Counted from the first letter of the stretch, positions 40,301 through 49,289 are shown. The stretch: DNA of 57,071 nucleotides from JADJNW01 sp964517175 (GCA_964517175.1 CAZFBU010000006.1:1-57071), one strand, 5' to 3'. The notes: a model not told the origin generated them from the sequence alone. Program-made: numbers and translations.

Positions 40301-43300
40301 TTTTGGGTACTGAGTCCTTTTCTCAATGAAGAAAATCCGCTGGAACCAGCCGATGATTACCGGCAGCGGGAAGGCGATCTCTACATCAATCTCGGTAACA
40401 TTTCGGAAGATATTCTGCGCGATTCGCGCATGTTTTTTGAAAACGGGCTGCCCTCGCCCACCAACCCCGAACGTCGCCTCGACCAAACCGCGTGGTCGCG
40501 TATTCCCATCGGGCGTCAGATTACCCGCGCATTCGACAACGAGCCCGAGGCACGCCGCCAGCAGGATGTCGGATTGGATGGACTGGATAACGACGCGGAG
40601 CGCGAAAAATTCAGCGATTACCTGGCCGCCATCAGCGCTGCCAACCCGAATGCCGGTGCAAGAGTAGCACAAGACCCGGCAAATGACGACTTTCGCTACT
40701 ATCGCGACCCCAGCTTCGAGGCGGGCGATGGCGTTCTGCGCCGCTATCGCGACTTTAACAACCCGCAGGGCAACTCCCAGGAAAACGATGGCTCGCAATT
40801 TGTTACCTCTGGTACGAACATACCCGATGCAGAGGATTTGGACCGCGACAACAGCCTGAACGAAACGGAAGCCTATTTTCAATATAGAATCCCAATAAAA
40901 GCCGACCCGACGAATCCACGCGAAATTGATACAGAAAATACGCCCTTCATCACCGATCGGCGCGTGAGTGACAACGGACAACGGGTTTGGTACCGCTTTC
41001 GCATTCCACTGAGCACGCCCGACAAAAAAGCGGTGGGTGGTATCCGCGATTTTCGTTCCATTCGCTTTATGCGCATGTATATGCATGGCTTTGAAACCCA
41101 AACAACCCTGCGCTTCGCAACGCTGGAACTGGTGCGCAACCAATGGCGCCGATACTTGCAGGACCTCGGCGAGATCGGCACCGGGCTGGATCAGTGCGAA
41201 ACACCCGCCGAATTTGATGTGGATGCCGTCAATATTGAAGAAAACAGCGGGCGCGAGCCTTTCAATTATGTGCTGCCGGAAGGCATCCAGCGCGAGCAGT
41301 CACTAGGTGTTTTCAATGCGCTGCAAAACGAGCAATCGCTCTCGATGGTTGCGCGCGGACTGTGCGATGGCGAAGACAAGGCGGTGTTCAAAAACATCAA
41401 CTTCGACATGCGCGTCTATAAGCGCCTGCGCATGTTCGTGCACGCCGAAGCACTCGACCAACAGCGGATTCCGGATGGTGCGCTGAGTGTGTTTGTCCGA
41501 ATGGGCAGCGACATTCGGGAAAATTTCTACGAGTACGAAATACCGCTCACCATGTCGAAAATAGAAGAGTTGAACGCCAACCCAAATTCCACCCAGTACA
41601 AACTGGCGGTATGGCCAGAGGATAATGAATTTGACATCCCGCTTGATCTGCTGGTTGAACTGAAAGAAGAGCGCAATAGCGCAGGGGGGTCCATTAATGA
41701 TATTTTTGAAAAAATAATTATTCAGAACGATAAGCAGCACCGCGTGCGGATTCGGGGCAATCCGAACCTCGGTTTTGTCAAGACCATTATGATTGGTGTG
41801 CGCAACCCCTTCAACGGCGACGGCGCCTCTTACAATGCGGAAGTATGGGCAAACGAACTGCGCCTAAACGGGCTGGACGAACGCGGAGGCGTAGCAGCCA
41901 TAGCCCGCGTGGATATGCAACTGGCAGATTTTGGCAATGTAACGCTCGCCGGCAATTACAGCAGTATCGGCTTTGGCGCACTTGACCAAAAAGTGCAGCA
42001 GCGCAGCCGTAATGAACTGCTCGGATACGACATTGCCGGCAACTTCGAGTTGGGCAAATTCTTTCCGCAATCCTGGGGAATTCGCCTGCCATTTTTTGCG
42101 CAGATTTCCAATCAGACCAGCAACCCGGAATTTGATCCGTACGATTTGGATATTCCTTTAAAACAAAAACTGGGCAAGATAGGTAATGCCAGCGAGCGCG
42201 ATTCGATCCGGCAACTGGCGCAGGATGTGACGACCATCAAGAGCTACAACTTTACCAACGTGCGAAAAGAAAGAACCGGTGGCGGTGGCGGTGGCGGTGG
42301 CGGCAGAGGCGGACGTGCCGGCAGAGGCGATACGGTTGGTGGTGGCGGCGGCGGTGGCGGCAATCCCCTGCCGTGGGATATCGAAAACTTTAGTTTTTCC
42401 TATGGCTACACCGAAACCAATCGCCGCGATCCGATTATCGAATTCGACAATCAGAAGCGTTATACTGGTGGATTAGACTATGGCTACAGCCGGAATGTCA
42501 AATATATCGAGCCGCTCAAATTTATCAAAGATGATAAGTATCTGAAATTTTTTAAAGAATTTAATTTCAATCCTTTACCCAATTCATTTTCCTTTGGCAC
42601 CCTGCTCGACCGACGCTTTGACCAAACGAAATACCGCTTTACCGGCGATGCGGCACAGGCTATATTTTACAACAAACGCTTCACTTGGGATCGGGACTAC
42701 AACCTGCAGTGGGATTTGACCAGGTCGTTGAAAATCAATTTTAATGCGCTGGCTTCTTCGGTCATTGACGAACCAGACGAAATTGCTATTCGGGAAGACC
42801 CCAATATCACCGATGTGGATCAATTCCGGCGCGACAGCATCTGGAACAACATCATGGACCTGGGCCGGATGAAAAACTATGGTCACTCCATCACCGTGAG
42901 TTATCAGTTGCCCATTCGTCTGCTGCCGTTCATGGACTGGATACAAGCACGAGCCAGTTATCAGGCGGATTACAACTGGACCGCTGCCGCCCTGAATGTG
43001 GACAGCCTCGGCAATATCATTCAGAATAGCCAGAACCGGCAGTTTTCGGTGGATATGAACTTTGCCAATTTGTACAGCAAGATTGATTACTTGAAAAAAA
43101 TTGATCGCCCGGCTACGCCTGCTACCAACCGGCGTGCCCCGCAAAACCCTCGGGAGCGGCAGCCGCCGGCAACGGAGCAGCAGGGCAGCCGACAACGACC
43201 GGAAGGCCAGCCCAGCACGCTGGAGCGGGTACTGATTCGTCCGCTGTTGCTATTGCGAAGCGCCCGCTTTAACTTCACCGAACGACTTGGCACCATTGTG

Positions 43301-44692
43301 CCCGGCTTTACACCCCAGGCAGAGCTGATGGGGCTGGGACCAAATTTCGATGCACCGGGCTGGGGTTTTGTAGCCGGGCTACAACCCAATATCCGGACGC
43401 TGCGTGAAGACCAGTATGGTTCGAGCGAAGACTGGCTGTTCCGAAACCGGAGGTGGTTTAGTCAGAGCGTATTCGTGAACCAGCAGGTCGTGCAGGAATA
43501 CACCCAAAACATCGATGCGCGCGCCACGCTGGAGCCTTTCCGCGATTTTCGCATCGATCTGGAACTAACCAAAGCCTTTCAGGAAACCCACAGCGAATAT
43601 TTCAAAGTGCTGGAAGCTGGCGGAGAATTTCAGCACACCGTGCCGCAGGATATTGGCTCCATGACCATTTCCTACATGGCACTGAATACGCTTTTCCGGG
43701 ATAGCCGGGAAGATATTCTTACCCTTTTTCGTTCCTTTGAAAATAACCGCGTGATTATTTCGCAACGCTTGGGCACCGACCAGCACAGCAACGAAGATCT
43801 CGCACAACAAGGCTACACCGACGGCTATGGTCGCACCCAGCAGGACGTGCTCATTCCGGCATTCCTCTCCGCTTATACCGACGAGGATCCCAATGTGACG
43901 AAATTAAATGTATTCGACCAGCAACCAATGCCCAACTGGCGACTGACCTACAACGGGCTATCGCGCCTGCCACTGTTTAAGGATATTTTCCAGAACTTCA
44001 GCCTGACGCACGGCTATAAATCAACCCTGACCGTCAGTCGGTTTAACACCGGTCTGGATTTCCTGCGCACCCGGGACCAGGGCGCATTCAATGAGTTGAA
44101 CGGCAACTTTTATCCCCGGCTGGAAATACCCGAGATTGCTATCCAGGAAGGTTTTCAGCCATTGTTGGCAGTCAACGCCACATTGGTCAACGGCATGTCC
44201 TTCAATTTTGACTATAAAAAGTCCAGAACACTCGCCATGAGCTTTATCAGCAACCAACTGAGCGAAACACAGGTAGAGGAGATCGTATTTGGTTTCGGAT
44301 ACCTGATGCGAGGTATTAATATTGGATTTCTGACCGGACAAAAAAATAAACAGCGTAACCAGCGCGAGCAGCAACCCCAACAGCAGCCCGGCAACCAGCG
44401 CCAACCGGCACGACCCGGAGGCGGGCAGTTGCAAAATAACGACCTCGATATCCAGTTCAATTTTTCTCTGCGCGACGACGTGACCTTCAACCACCTGCTC
44501 GATCAGGGCATCATTGAGCCAACCCGGGGTAATTACCAACTGAGCTTTTCGCCTTCCGCCGAGTACAAGCTCAACCAACAGTTGTCATTGCGGTTGTTCT
44601 TCGACTATCGCCGCAACGTACCGAAGACTTCCGCCGGTTTCCCGCGCACCGATGCAGCGGGTGGGGTGGTGGTACGCTTCCAGTTGCAATAA
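37301..44692 (+). CDS. sprA: Cell-surface protein SprA, type IX secretion translocon
   Basis: 2463 residues, the right size for SprA, the giant 36-strand beta barrel that is the outer-membrane channel of the T9SS. Signal peptide ~1-24 (VIGIIAYTCFVYAAG). Characteristic stretches include GNIDLTFGLNYQRVENP, LNLNTRYNTNATFNFDNQIK, GGVVYLDDFEGSASSFDLR and RVDMQLADFGNVTLAGNYSS. A low-complexity Gly-rich insert lies at ~1660-1690 and a Gln/Arg/Pro-rich insert at ~2350-2375, both probably surface loops. It serves export of all sorting-domain proteins in this window (surface cluster, haloperoxidase) and, in gliding relatives, motility. Intrinsic terminator immediately after. Confidence 0.96.
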   Translation: MSRVVLPFSLVIGIIAYTCFVYAAGTNLDDPHALPYVQATSLDTLPPITDRQDDFINAGERNPFDLKDPEAVEQTVEYDPETGLYIISERVGSDFYRPPTYMTFDEYMAYRSKQEQTNYFKQLNGVNVGEATSALDPIADVDVKGNLLDRLFGGTEVDIQPQGNIDLTFGLNYQRVENPILPIRQQTQGPLFDFNMNIQMNVTGKIGEKLNLNTRYNTNATFNFDNQIKLDYNSDNFSEDEILKKIEAGNVSLPLRGSLIQGAQSLFGLKTEMQFGHLRLTTILSQQNSQRENLQIQGGSQVQEFEVNADEYDENRHFFFSHYNRNTFEEALENMPQIKTLFKIENLEVWITNNRNEVDNVRDIIAFADLGEPDNLVSPQIVSPNPGAERDIAGRLLPDNEANNLYRNLLNDPGTRSIDQAVGIVQNEFGMQQAKDFERVSARKLQPSEYTFHPELGFISLNVNVQPNQVIGVAFQYSYNGKTYKVGELSQNQETTSPDTSLNVLFVKMLKSTTQRTDVSTWDLMMKNVYSIGAFQVSQQDFRLDILYDDPGKGQKRFLPETSIAGEPLLQVFNLDNLNTQGDPQPDGVFDFVPGVTINLRNGRIMFPVLEPFGSTLARQIDDARDRRKFVYQELYDSTLFLAREFPEKNRFVIRGSYKSSVSSEISLGAFNIPRGSVRVNAGGQLLREGVDYEIDYNIGRVRILNDAILNSGVPINVAYEDNTLFGFQTKTMIGLRADYQLDENFNIGATFLNLFERPFTQKVNIGDDPINNKIYGLDMNMTRKAPWLTKAVDALPFIDTKAESSITVSAEAAALQPGHARAIDQNRRDQGGVVYLDDFEGSASSFDLRQPVNQWYLSSTPQNDADNNNPLFPESSLLDDIRSGANRARINWYLIDQSIRSGDDTRNPYTSLVPQVEVFPNVVLTPDQLPNIQTMDVTYYPNERGPYNFDVPEGYPGLTRGVSFIGDSLILRDPATRWGGIMRALQTNDFQAANIEFLEFWVLSPFLNEENPLEPADDYRQREGDLYINLGNISEDILRDSRMFFENGLPSPTNPERRLDQTAWSRIPIGRQITRAFDNEPEARRQQDVGLDGLDNDAEREKFSDYLAAISAANPNAGARVAQDPANDDFRYYRDPSFEAGDGVLRRYRDFNNPQGNSQENDGSQFVTSGTNIPDAEDLDRDNSLNETEAYFQYRIPIKADPTNPREIDTENTPFITDRRVSDNGQRVWYRFRIPLSTPDKKAVGGIRDFRSIRFMRMYMHGFETQTTLRFATLELVRNQWRRYLQDLGEIGTGLDQCETPAEFDVDAVNIEENSGREPFNYVLPEGIQREQSLGVFNALQNEQSLSMVARGLCDGEDKAVFKNINFDMRVYKRLRMFVHAEALDQQRIPDGALSVFVRMGSDIRENFYEYEIPLTMSKIEELNANPNSTQYKLAVWPEDNEFDIPLDLLVELKEERNSAGGSINDIFEKIIIQNDKQHRVRIRGNPNLGFVKTIMIGVRNPFNGDGASYNAEVWANELRLNGLDERGGVAAIARVDMQLADFGNVTLAGNYSSIGFGALDQKVQQRSRNELLGYDIAGNFELGKFFPQSWGIRLPFFAQISNQTSNPEFDPYDLDIPLKQKLGKIGNASERDSIRQLAQDVTTIKSYNFTNVRKERTGGGGGGGGGRGGRAGRGDTVGGGGGGGGNPLPWDIENFSFSYGYTETNRRDPIIEFDNQKRYTGGLDYGYSRNVKYIEPLKFIKDDKYLKFFKEFNFNPLPNSFSFGTLLDRRFDQTKYRFTGDAAQAIFYNKRFTWDRDYNLQWDLTRSLKINFNALASSVIDEPDEIAIREDPNITDVDQFRRDSIWNNIMDLGRMKNYGHSITVSYQLPIRLLPFMDWIQARASYQADYNWTAAALNVDSLGNIIQNSQNRQFSVDMNFANLYSKIDYLKKIDRPATPATNRRAPQNPRERQPPATEQQGSRQRPEGQPSTLERVLIRPLLLLRSARFNFTERLGTIVPGFTPQAELMGLGPNFDAPGWGFVAGLQPNIRTLREDQYGSSEDWLFRNRRWFSQSVFVNQQVVQEYTQNIDARATLEPFRDFRIDLELTKAFQETHSEYFKVLEAGGEFQHTVPQDIGSMTISYMALNTLFRDSREDILTLFRSFENNRVIISQRLGTDQHSNEDLAQQGYTDGYGRTQQDVLIPAFLSAYTDEDPNVTKLNVFDQQPMPNWRLTYNGLSRLPLFKDIFQNFSLTHGYKSTLTVSRFNTGLDFLRTRDQGAFNELNGNFYPRLEIPEIAIQEGFQPLLAVNATLVNGMSFNFDYKKSRTLAMSFISNQLSETQVEEIVFGFGYLMRGINIGFLTGQKNKQRNQREQQPQQQPGNQRQPARPGGGQLQNNDLDIQFNFSLRDDVTFNHLLDQGIIEPTRGNYQLSFSPSAEYKLNQQLSLRLFFDYRRNVPKTSAGFPRTDAAGGVVVRFQLQ

Positions 44693-44703
44693 AAAAATTA
44701 CCG

Positions 44704-44741
44704 CCCGGAGCAAGCGTATGTGCATCCGCTCCGGGTTTTTT
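44704..44741 (+). terminator. Rho-independent terminator of sprA
   Basis: Eight-base perfect stem CCCGGAGC/GCTCCGGG (44704-44711 with 44728-44735) followed by six T, twelve bases after the sprA stop. Confidence 0.85.
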
Positions 44742-44913
44742 CTTTCCAGCCTTTCCGGCAAATAAAACCGGGAGAATGAAACATTTCGCAAAAGGCAAAC
44801 GTTTTTTATCTGCAAAATTTAACAATTGGTATGTAATTGCGAAACAGGCAATCATCTGGATTGCAAGACGTTAAATGTCTGTTAAACTCCGGGGAAGCAG
44901 CCGGTTAAATCTC

Positions 44914-44921
44914 TAATTTTG
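44914..44921 (+). promoter_or_regulatory. Bacteroidota -7 box TAATTTTG for the kinase-regulator pair
   Basis: TAATTTTG 57 bases before the sensor kinase ATG; fits TAnnTTTG. It is the only box seen before the two-gene unit. Confidence 0.5.
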
Positions 44922-44978
44922 TAAAAATTAAACGTTACACAATTTAAGATGGACCAGAAAAAAGCAATGTAGCTCCAG

Positions 44979-46490
44979 ATGAACAGAAAAATAATTGGGA
45001 TCATCATCGGTTTAATGAGTGCCGCCGTTATCGGGGTCGTATGGCTGCAGATGAGTCTGATTCTTACTTCCATTCGCATCAACGAAAGCAAGTTTGAAAA
45101 AGATGTATTTGAAGCGCTGAAGGCGGTAGCCCAACGTCTGGAGGAAAAAGAAAACCGGGAATACTTCAGCCATACCTGGAATGGCTTCGCAGCCAGCTAC
45201 TTTCAGCGGGAGATTTCCAGCGATGGGCTGCTGGATATCATGCGCCAGTTCGACATGGAAGAAAGTGCTGTTGGCATTGACGCCAGAAGCCTGATGGAGC
45301 GCCTGATCGCCGAATCGAATAATGCCTGCGACTGCATCGAGTGCACCACCCGCCGCGAACGCGCGTACCGCAAGCTCTTGATTTACTACAACCAGGGAGC
45401 CCATGACATCCCGCTGGCCGAGCGGGTAAATCTGCAGTATTTGCAAGCAATTCTCGATCAGGAACTGGAAGACCGGGGCATTGGTATTGGTTACAACTTT
45501 GGCGTATTTTCCAACAAGACGAACAGCTTTGTCATCCTTGACGGGCACTACATGGTGGAGCATGTACAAACAACCGAAACCCTGCCTGGCTACGAAAATA
45601 TCTATAATTCCCGCTATCAGGTTAATCTATTTCCAAAAGATATGCCGGCACCCGGCTCGCTGATGGTCTATTTCCCTTCAAAAAATAACTACGTATGGCG
45701 CTCTGCGTGGCGCAACTTTATTGGCACACTGCTTTTTACGGCTATCATCATGTTTTGTTTTGGATACACCATCAATGTCATTTTCCGACAAAAGAAAGTT
45801 TCGGAGATGAAAAATGATTTCATCAACAACATGACTCACGAATTCAAAACGCCCATTGCCACCATTTCACTGGCTGCCGACTCCATCACCAGCCCGATGA
45901 TCGCCAGCAACAGCGAAAAAGTACGCCGCTTTGCCAACATAATAAAACAGGAAAATATTCGTATGAATAATCAGGTGGAGAAAGTTTTGCAGATGGCAGT
46001 CATCGAAAAGCAGGACTTCTCCCTGAAGTTGTCCGAAATCAATCTGCACGAAATTATTCAGTATGCAGTAGAAAATATCGGACTGCAAGTGGAAAAGCGC
46101 AACGGCACCGCAACGGCAATACTCGAGGCAAACAAACCGGTCGTGGAAGGCGATATGACGCATATTTCCAATATCATCAATAACTTGCTGGATAATGCCA
46201 ATAAGTATTCGCCCGAAGCCCCGGAAATTACGATTTACACCAAAAATGTATCCGGTGGCGTAGAGGTAACCATTGAAGACAAGGGACGCGGCATGACCAA
46301 GGAAGAGCGGAAGCACATTTTCGATAAGTTTTACCGCGTGCATACCGGCGATTTGCATGATGTAAAAGGCTTCGGACTTGGGCTGAGCTACGTGAAAGCC
46401 ATGATGACGGCGCACAAAGGCAATATTGACGTGAAAAGTGAACCTGGAAAAGGAAGTAGCTTTATGCTCTTTTTCCCATTTAAAGTATAA
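44979..46490 (+). CDS. Sensor histidine kinase, RprX-like
   Basis: 503 residues. Transmembrane segments ~5-25 and ~246-270 bracket a periplasmic sensor domain of ~220 residues that contains a CxCxxC cluster (Cys117, Cys119, Cys122). No HAMP domain is evident; a short linker (QKKVSEMKNDFINN) leads directly to the dimerisation domain with phospho-acceptor His287 in MTHEFKTPIAT. The ATPase domain follows with N-box NNLLDNANKYS, G1 EDKGRGM and G2 GFGLGLSYV. Architecture matches Bacteroides RprX. It phosphorylates the OmpR-type regulator encoded 86 bases downstream. The signal is unknown; the Cys cluster suggests metal or redox input but that is inference. Confidence 0.9.
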   Translation: MNRKIIGIIIGLMSAAVIGVVWLQMSLILTSIRINESKFEKDVFEALKAVAQRLEEKENREYFSHTWNGFAASYFQREISSDGLLDIMRQFDMEESAVGIDARSLMERLIAESNNACDCIECTTRRERAYRKLLIYYNQGAHDIPLAERVNLQYLQAILDQELEDRGIGIGYNFGVFSNKTNSFVILDGHYMVEHVQTTETLPGYENIYNSRYQVNLFPKDMPAPGSLMVYFPSKNNYVWRSAWRNFIGTLLFTAIIMFCFGYTINVIFRQKKVSEMKNDFINNMTHEFKTPIATISLAADSITSPMIASNSEKVRRFANIIKQENIRMNNQVEKVLQMAVIEKQDFSLKLSEINLHEIIQYAVENIGLQVEKRNGTATAILEANKPVVEGDMTHISNIINNLLDNANKYSPEAPEITIYTKNVSGGVEVTIEDKGRGMTKEERKHIFDKFYRVHTGDLHDVKGFGLGLSYVKAMMTAHKGNIDVKSEPGKGSSFMLFFPFKV

Positions 46491-46575
46491 ACATAAGAAA
46501 TTGGTTATCAGGATGATACAAATCTATCCCATGAAAGTGGTTCACCGATAACCGGTAAAAGAAAAAAGACTTAAG

Positions 46576-47298
46576 ATGGCAAACAACAGAATCCTATTGG
46601 TGGAAGACGATCAAAATTTTGGCGACGTGCTACGCTCATACCTGGAGATGCATGACTACGAAGTTACGCTGGCAACCGACGGTGAGGAAGGATTGGAGCG
46701 CTACAATAAAGGCGAATTCGATCTCTGCATTTTCGATGTGATGATGCCAAAAAAAGACGGTTTCACCTTGGCGAAAGAAGTACGCGAGCAGGACACGGAA
46801 ATGCCAATCATCTTCCTGACTGCCAAAACGATGAAGGAGGACGTGCTCAAAGGTTTCAAAATTGGCGCTGATGACTACATCAGCAAGCCGTTCAACTCCG
46901 AAGAGCTGCTCTACCGCATCCAGGCGATCTTGAAGCGCAGCCAGCAGAAGGCAGATCCAAAGGAAGAAATTAAAGAATTTCATATAGGAAAGTACCATTT
47001 TAATTACCCTTTGCGTATCTTGACGTTTGATTTAGATGGTACGGAGGAAGAAAAAATCAAATTATCACCCAAAGAAGCGCAACTTTTGCGTATGTTTGCA
47101 ATACATTTAAATGATATTCTGCCAAGATCAGAGGCATTGACCAAGATTTGGGGCGAAGACAACTACTTCACGGCACGCAGTATGGACGTTTTTGTGACCA
47201 AACTCCGAAAGTACTTAAAGCAGGATGAAAACATCGAAATCGTCAATATCCACGGCAATGGCTTCCAACTGCTGGTAAAGGCCGAGGAAAAAGCATAA
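46576..47298 (+). CDS. OmpR-family response regulator, RprY-like
   Basis: 240 residues. Receiver domain ~5-120 with acidic pocket Asp11/Asp12, phospho-acceptor Asp54 (CIFDVMMP), Thr in IIFLTAK and Lys in YISKPF. A winged-helix DNA-binding domain occupies ~140-235 (LSPKEAQLLRMFA, LTKIWGEDNYFTARSMDVFV, NIHGNGFQL). Similar to Bacteroides RprY. A long-range inverted repeat GGTTATC/GATAACC (46503-46509, 46547-46553) lies between kinase and regulator genes and could be a regulator site or mRNA hairpin. Cotranscription with the kinase is likely. Confidence 0.93.
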   Translation: MANNRILLVEDDQNFGDVLRSYLEMHDYEVTLATDGEEGLERYNKGEFDLCIFDVMMPKKDGFTLAKEVREQDTEMPIIFLTAKTMKEDVLKGFKIGADDYISKPFNSEELLYRIQAILKRSQQKADPKEEIKEFHIGKYHFNYPLRILTFDLDGTEEEKIKLSPKEAQLLRMFAIHLNDILPRSEALTKIWGEDNYFTARSMDVFVTKLRKYLKQDENIEIVNIHGNGFQLLVKAEEKA

Positions 47299-47431
47299 GA
47301 CAAGAAATTAGATTTTCTATAAAGATTAGTTTTTGGGATTATGATTACAGGGTGCGTAGCTAAAATAGCTACCACCCCTTTTTGTTTCAAAAATCCTCCC
47401 ATGCTCCCATGCTTCCATCCTCCCAATTCCC

Positions 47432-47439
47432 TACCTTTG
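47432..47439 (+). promoter_or_regulatory. Bacteroidota -7 box TACCTTTG for pyrD
   Basis: TACCTTTG 18 bases before TTG 47458. A transcript from here would exclude all upstream in-frame starts and so decides the pyrD start. Confidence 0.65.
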
Positions 47440-47457
47440 CCGAAAATCATTTCAACC

Positions 47458-48489
47458 TTGTACAAACTTCTACTCAAACCACTGTTTTTCCTACTGCCGC
47501 CCGAGCGCGCGCACTACCTGACGCTGACGCTCTTTCGCATTTTGCTGGCAATACCTTTAGTCGGCTGGCTGGTGCGAAAAGCTTACGCGGTAAATGATCC
47601 GAAATTAGAACGTGAAGTTTTTGGTTTGAAATTCAAAAATCCGATCGGACTGGCAGCCGGTTTCGATAAAGATGGCAACGCTTTTCCTACAATGGCGGCG
47701 CTGGGTTTTGGCTTCGTGGAAGTCGGCACGGTAACGCCCCAGCCGCAAGCGGGCAACCCCAAACCGCGCCTGTTTCGCCTGCCCAAAGACGAAGCACTGA
47801 TCAACCGCATGGGCTTCAACAATGCGGGCGTGGCGGCATTGGCACAACGCCTGCAAGGTAAGCGTCCGAAGGGACTGATTATTGGTGGCAATATTGGCAA
47901 AAATAAGGTAACACCGAACGAGGAAGCTGTCCGGGATTACGAAATCTGCTTTGAGCAACTCTTCCCGCACGTCGATTATTTCGTGGTGAACGTCAGCTCA
48001 CCGAATACGCCGGGCTTGCGCGAATTGCAGGACAAGGAGCCGCTCACCAAATTGCTGAATCGACTCCAGGAATTGAACCAGCAGCGTAAAACACCCAAAC
48101 CAATTTTGTTGAAAATTGCACCGGACCTGACCGATGCGCAGCTCGACGATATTGTAGAAATCGTCCAAAACACGGGCATCAACGGAGTCATTGCCACCAA
48201 TACCACCATCAGCCGCGAGGGTTTGCAGCAGGAAACCGGAAAGATCGGCGCCGGCGGACTGAGCGGGCAGCCCCTGCGGCAACGTTCAACGGAAGTTATT
48301 CGCTATTTGAAAGAGAAATCTAACGGGCAAATCACCATCATCGGCGTGGGCGGTATCGCCAGCCCGGCGGATGCACTCGAAAAGCTGGAAGCGGGTGCTT
48401 CGCTCGTGCAGATTTACACGGGTTTGATATATGAAGGCCCCGCGCTCGTCAAAAGAATCAATCGCCAGCTACGTAACCCTGCCCTGTAA
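47458..48489 (+). CDS. pyrD: Dihydroorotate dehydrogenase (quinone), class 2
   Basis: 343 residues if translation begins at TTG 47458, giving MYKLLLKPLFFLLPPERAHY, the standard N-terminal helix that docks class 2 enzymes on the membrane to reach quinone. The in-frame ATG at 47341 adds 39 unlike residues and lies upstream of the promoter box. FMN/substrate motifs: GLAAGFDKDGNAF, GTVTPQPQ-GNPKPR, NRMGFNNAG, NVSSPNTPGLR (catalytic Ser), ATNTT and GVGGI. It oxidises dihydroorotate to orotate in pyrimidine synthesis. Length and motif order are normal. Confidence 0.96.
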   Translation: MYKLLLKPLFFLLPPERAHYLTLTLFRILLAIPLVGWLVRKAYAVNDPKLEREVFGLKFKNPIGLAAGFDKDGNAFPTMAALGFGFVEVGTVTPQPQAGNPKPRLFRLPKDEALINRMGFNNAGVAALAQRLQGKRPKGLIIGGNIGKNKVTPNEEAVRDYEICFEQLFPHVDYFVVNVSSPNTPGLRELQDKEPLTKLLNRLQELNQQRKTPKPILLKIAPDLTDAQLDDIVEIVQNTGINGVIATNTTISREGLQQETGKIGAGGLSGQPLRQRSTEVIRYLKEKSNGQITIIGVGGIASPADALEKLEAGASLVQIYTGLIYEGPALVKRINRQLRNPAL

Positions 48490-48617
48490 ATTCATATTAT
48501 CGAAAAATGCTATGGTATCTTTTTTGCTGCAAATAAGGTGTAGGCAATTAATTTTTTTCGTATGAAAATTATTGGCTTGCAACGACATTACTTTAAGGCA
48601 CAAACTTAGATACAAAC

Positions 48618-48725
48618 ATGACGGAGAAAAACAACGTTTTCTATCGCGATCTTCGCTTCTGGCTGGTCATCGCATCGCTCGCTTTACTTGCTTTTTTATC
48701 TACCCAACAACATACAATACCCTGA
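48618..48725 (+). CDS. Small single-pass membrane protein (35 aa)
   Basis: ATG 48618 to TGA 48725 encodes MTEKNNVFYRDLRFWLVIAS, then a hydrophobic LALLAFLST and a polar end. The layout, a charged N-terminus ending in RDLRFW and then a ~17-residue membrane segment, is what one expects of a real short inner-membrane protein. It fits exactly between pyrD and the convergent membrane-protein gene (ten bases away). No strong promoter box is visible; TACTTTAA at ~48589 is a partial match. Function unknown; could be chance, since only 35 codons support it. Confidence 0.5.
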   Translation: MTEKNNVFYRDLRFWLVIASLALLAFLSTQQHTIP

Positions 48726-48735
48726 ATACTTGCTT

Positions 48736-49200
48736 TCAGGATTGGAAGGGCAGCAGTCGCTTATTGCTTACGCGCACCGGCTCGGGCGTCCAATCAAATC
48801 GATTGGAACGCTCCGGCACAAGATCATTGTCGATGGCGTCGTTTTGCTGCGGTATCATTTGCAGGCAATGTTGCAAATACCAAACAGCGCCGACCGTTGG
48901 CACAATGCAAACGAACCAAATGCCGAAAATCATTTCTAATTTGCCGGTGAGTGGAAGAAGAGAACTGGCGAAACTGAGCAACATGCAATAAGTAACGGCA
49001 GACATGAAGTAGGTGAAGGTCGTGAAGTTCCGAAGAGCGATCATGCGAAACAGGGCGCTGCTCAACTGCCAGATGCCAATGACAAACAACAATAAAAAGT
49101 AGAAAATCGGGGACATAATGCCCAAAACCACTGCCCCGACGATCAGCATCGTCTGAATTGCGGTATCGGAGTGATGAAAAAAGCGCTGAGTGTATGTCAT
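48736..49200 (-). CDS. Hypothetical multi-pass membrane protein
   Basis: 154 residues with four predicted membrane helices: TAIQTMLIVGAVVLGIMSPI, FYFLLLFVIGIWQLSSALF, FTYFMSAVTYCMLLSFASS and MIFGIWFVCIVPTVGAVWYL. A polar cytoplasmic tail of ~40 residues follows, ending in RFDWTPEPVRVSNKR. There is no recognisable catalytic motif and no family is identified; it looks like a small Bacteroidota integral membrane protein of unknown function. Convergent with the 35-residue gene and divergent from the nitroreductase. Confidence 0.7.
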   Translation of the reverse strand: MTYTQRFFHHSDTAIQTMLIVGAVVLGIMSPIFYFLLLFVIGIWQLSSALFRMIALRNFTTFTYFMSAVTYCMLLSFASSLLPLTGKLEMIFGIWFVCIVPTVGAVWYLQHCLQMIPQQNDAIDNDLVPERSNRFDWTPEPVRVSNKRLLPFQS

Positions 49201-49289
49201 AGCAGATATTTTTTTGCAATATACGCTTTTTGCTACAAACTTTCAATTTTTACTGAAAGATTTGAATATTAAAATTTGGCGATAGATTT

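Noticed and set aside
39557..41143. Long leftward frame of 528 codons opposite sprA
   Set aside because: It lies wholly inside sprA in the antisense direction and has no signal, domain or promoter; the composition is what GC-rich codons of sprA give on the other strand.
37301..44692. Possible frameshift or split in sprA because of its length
   Set aside because: The frame is continuous, and 2463 residues is normal for SprA.
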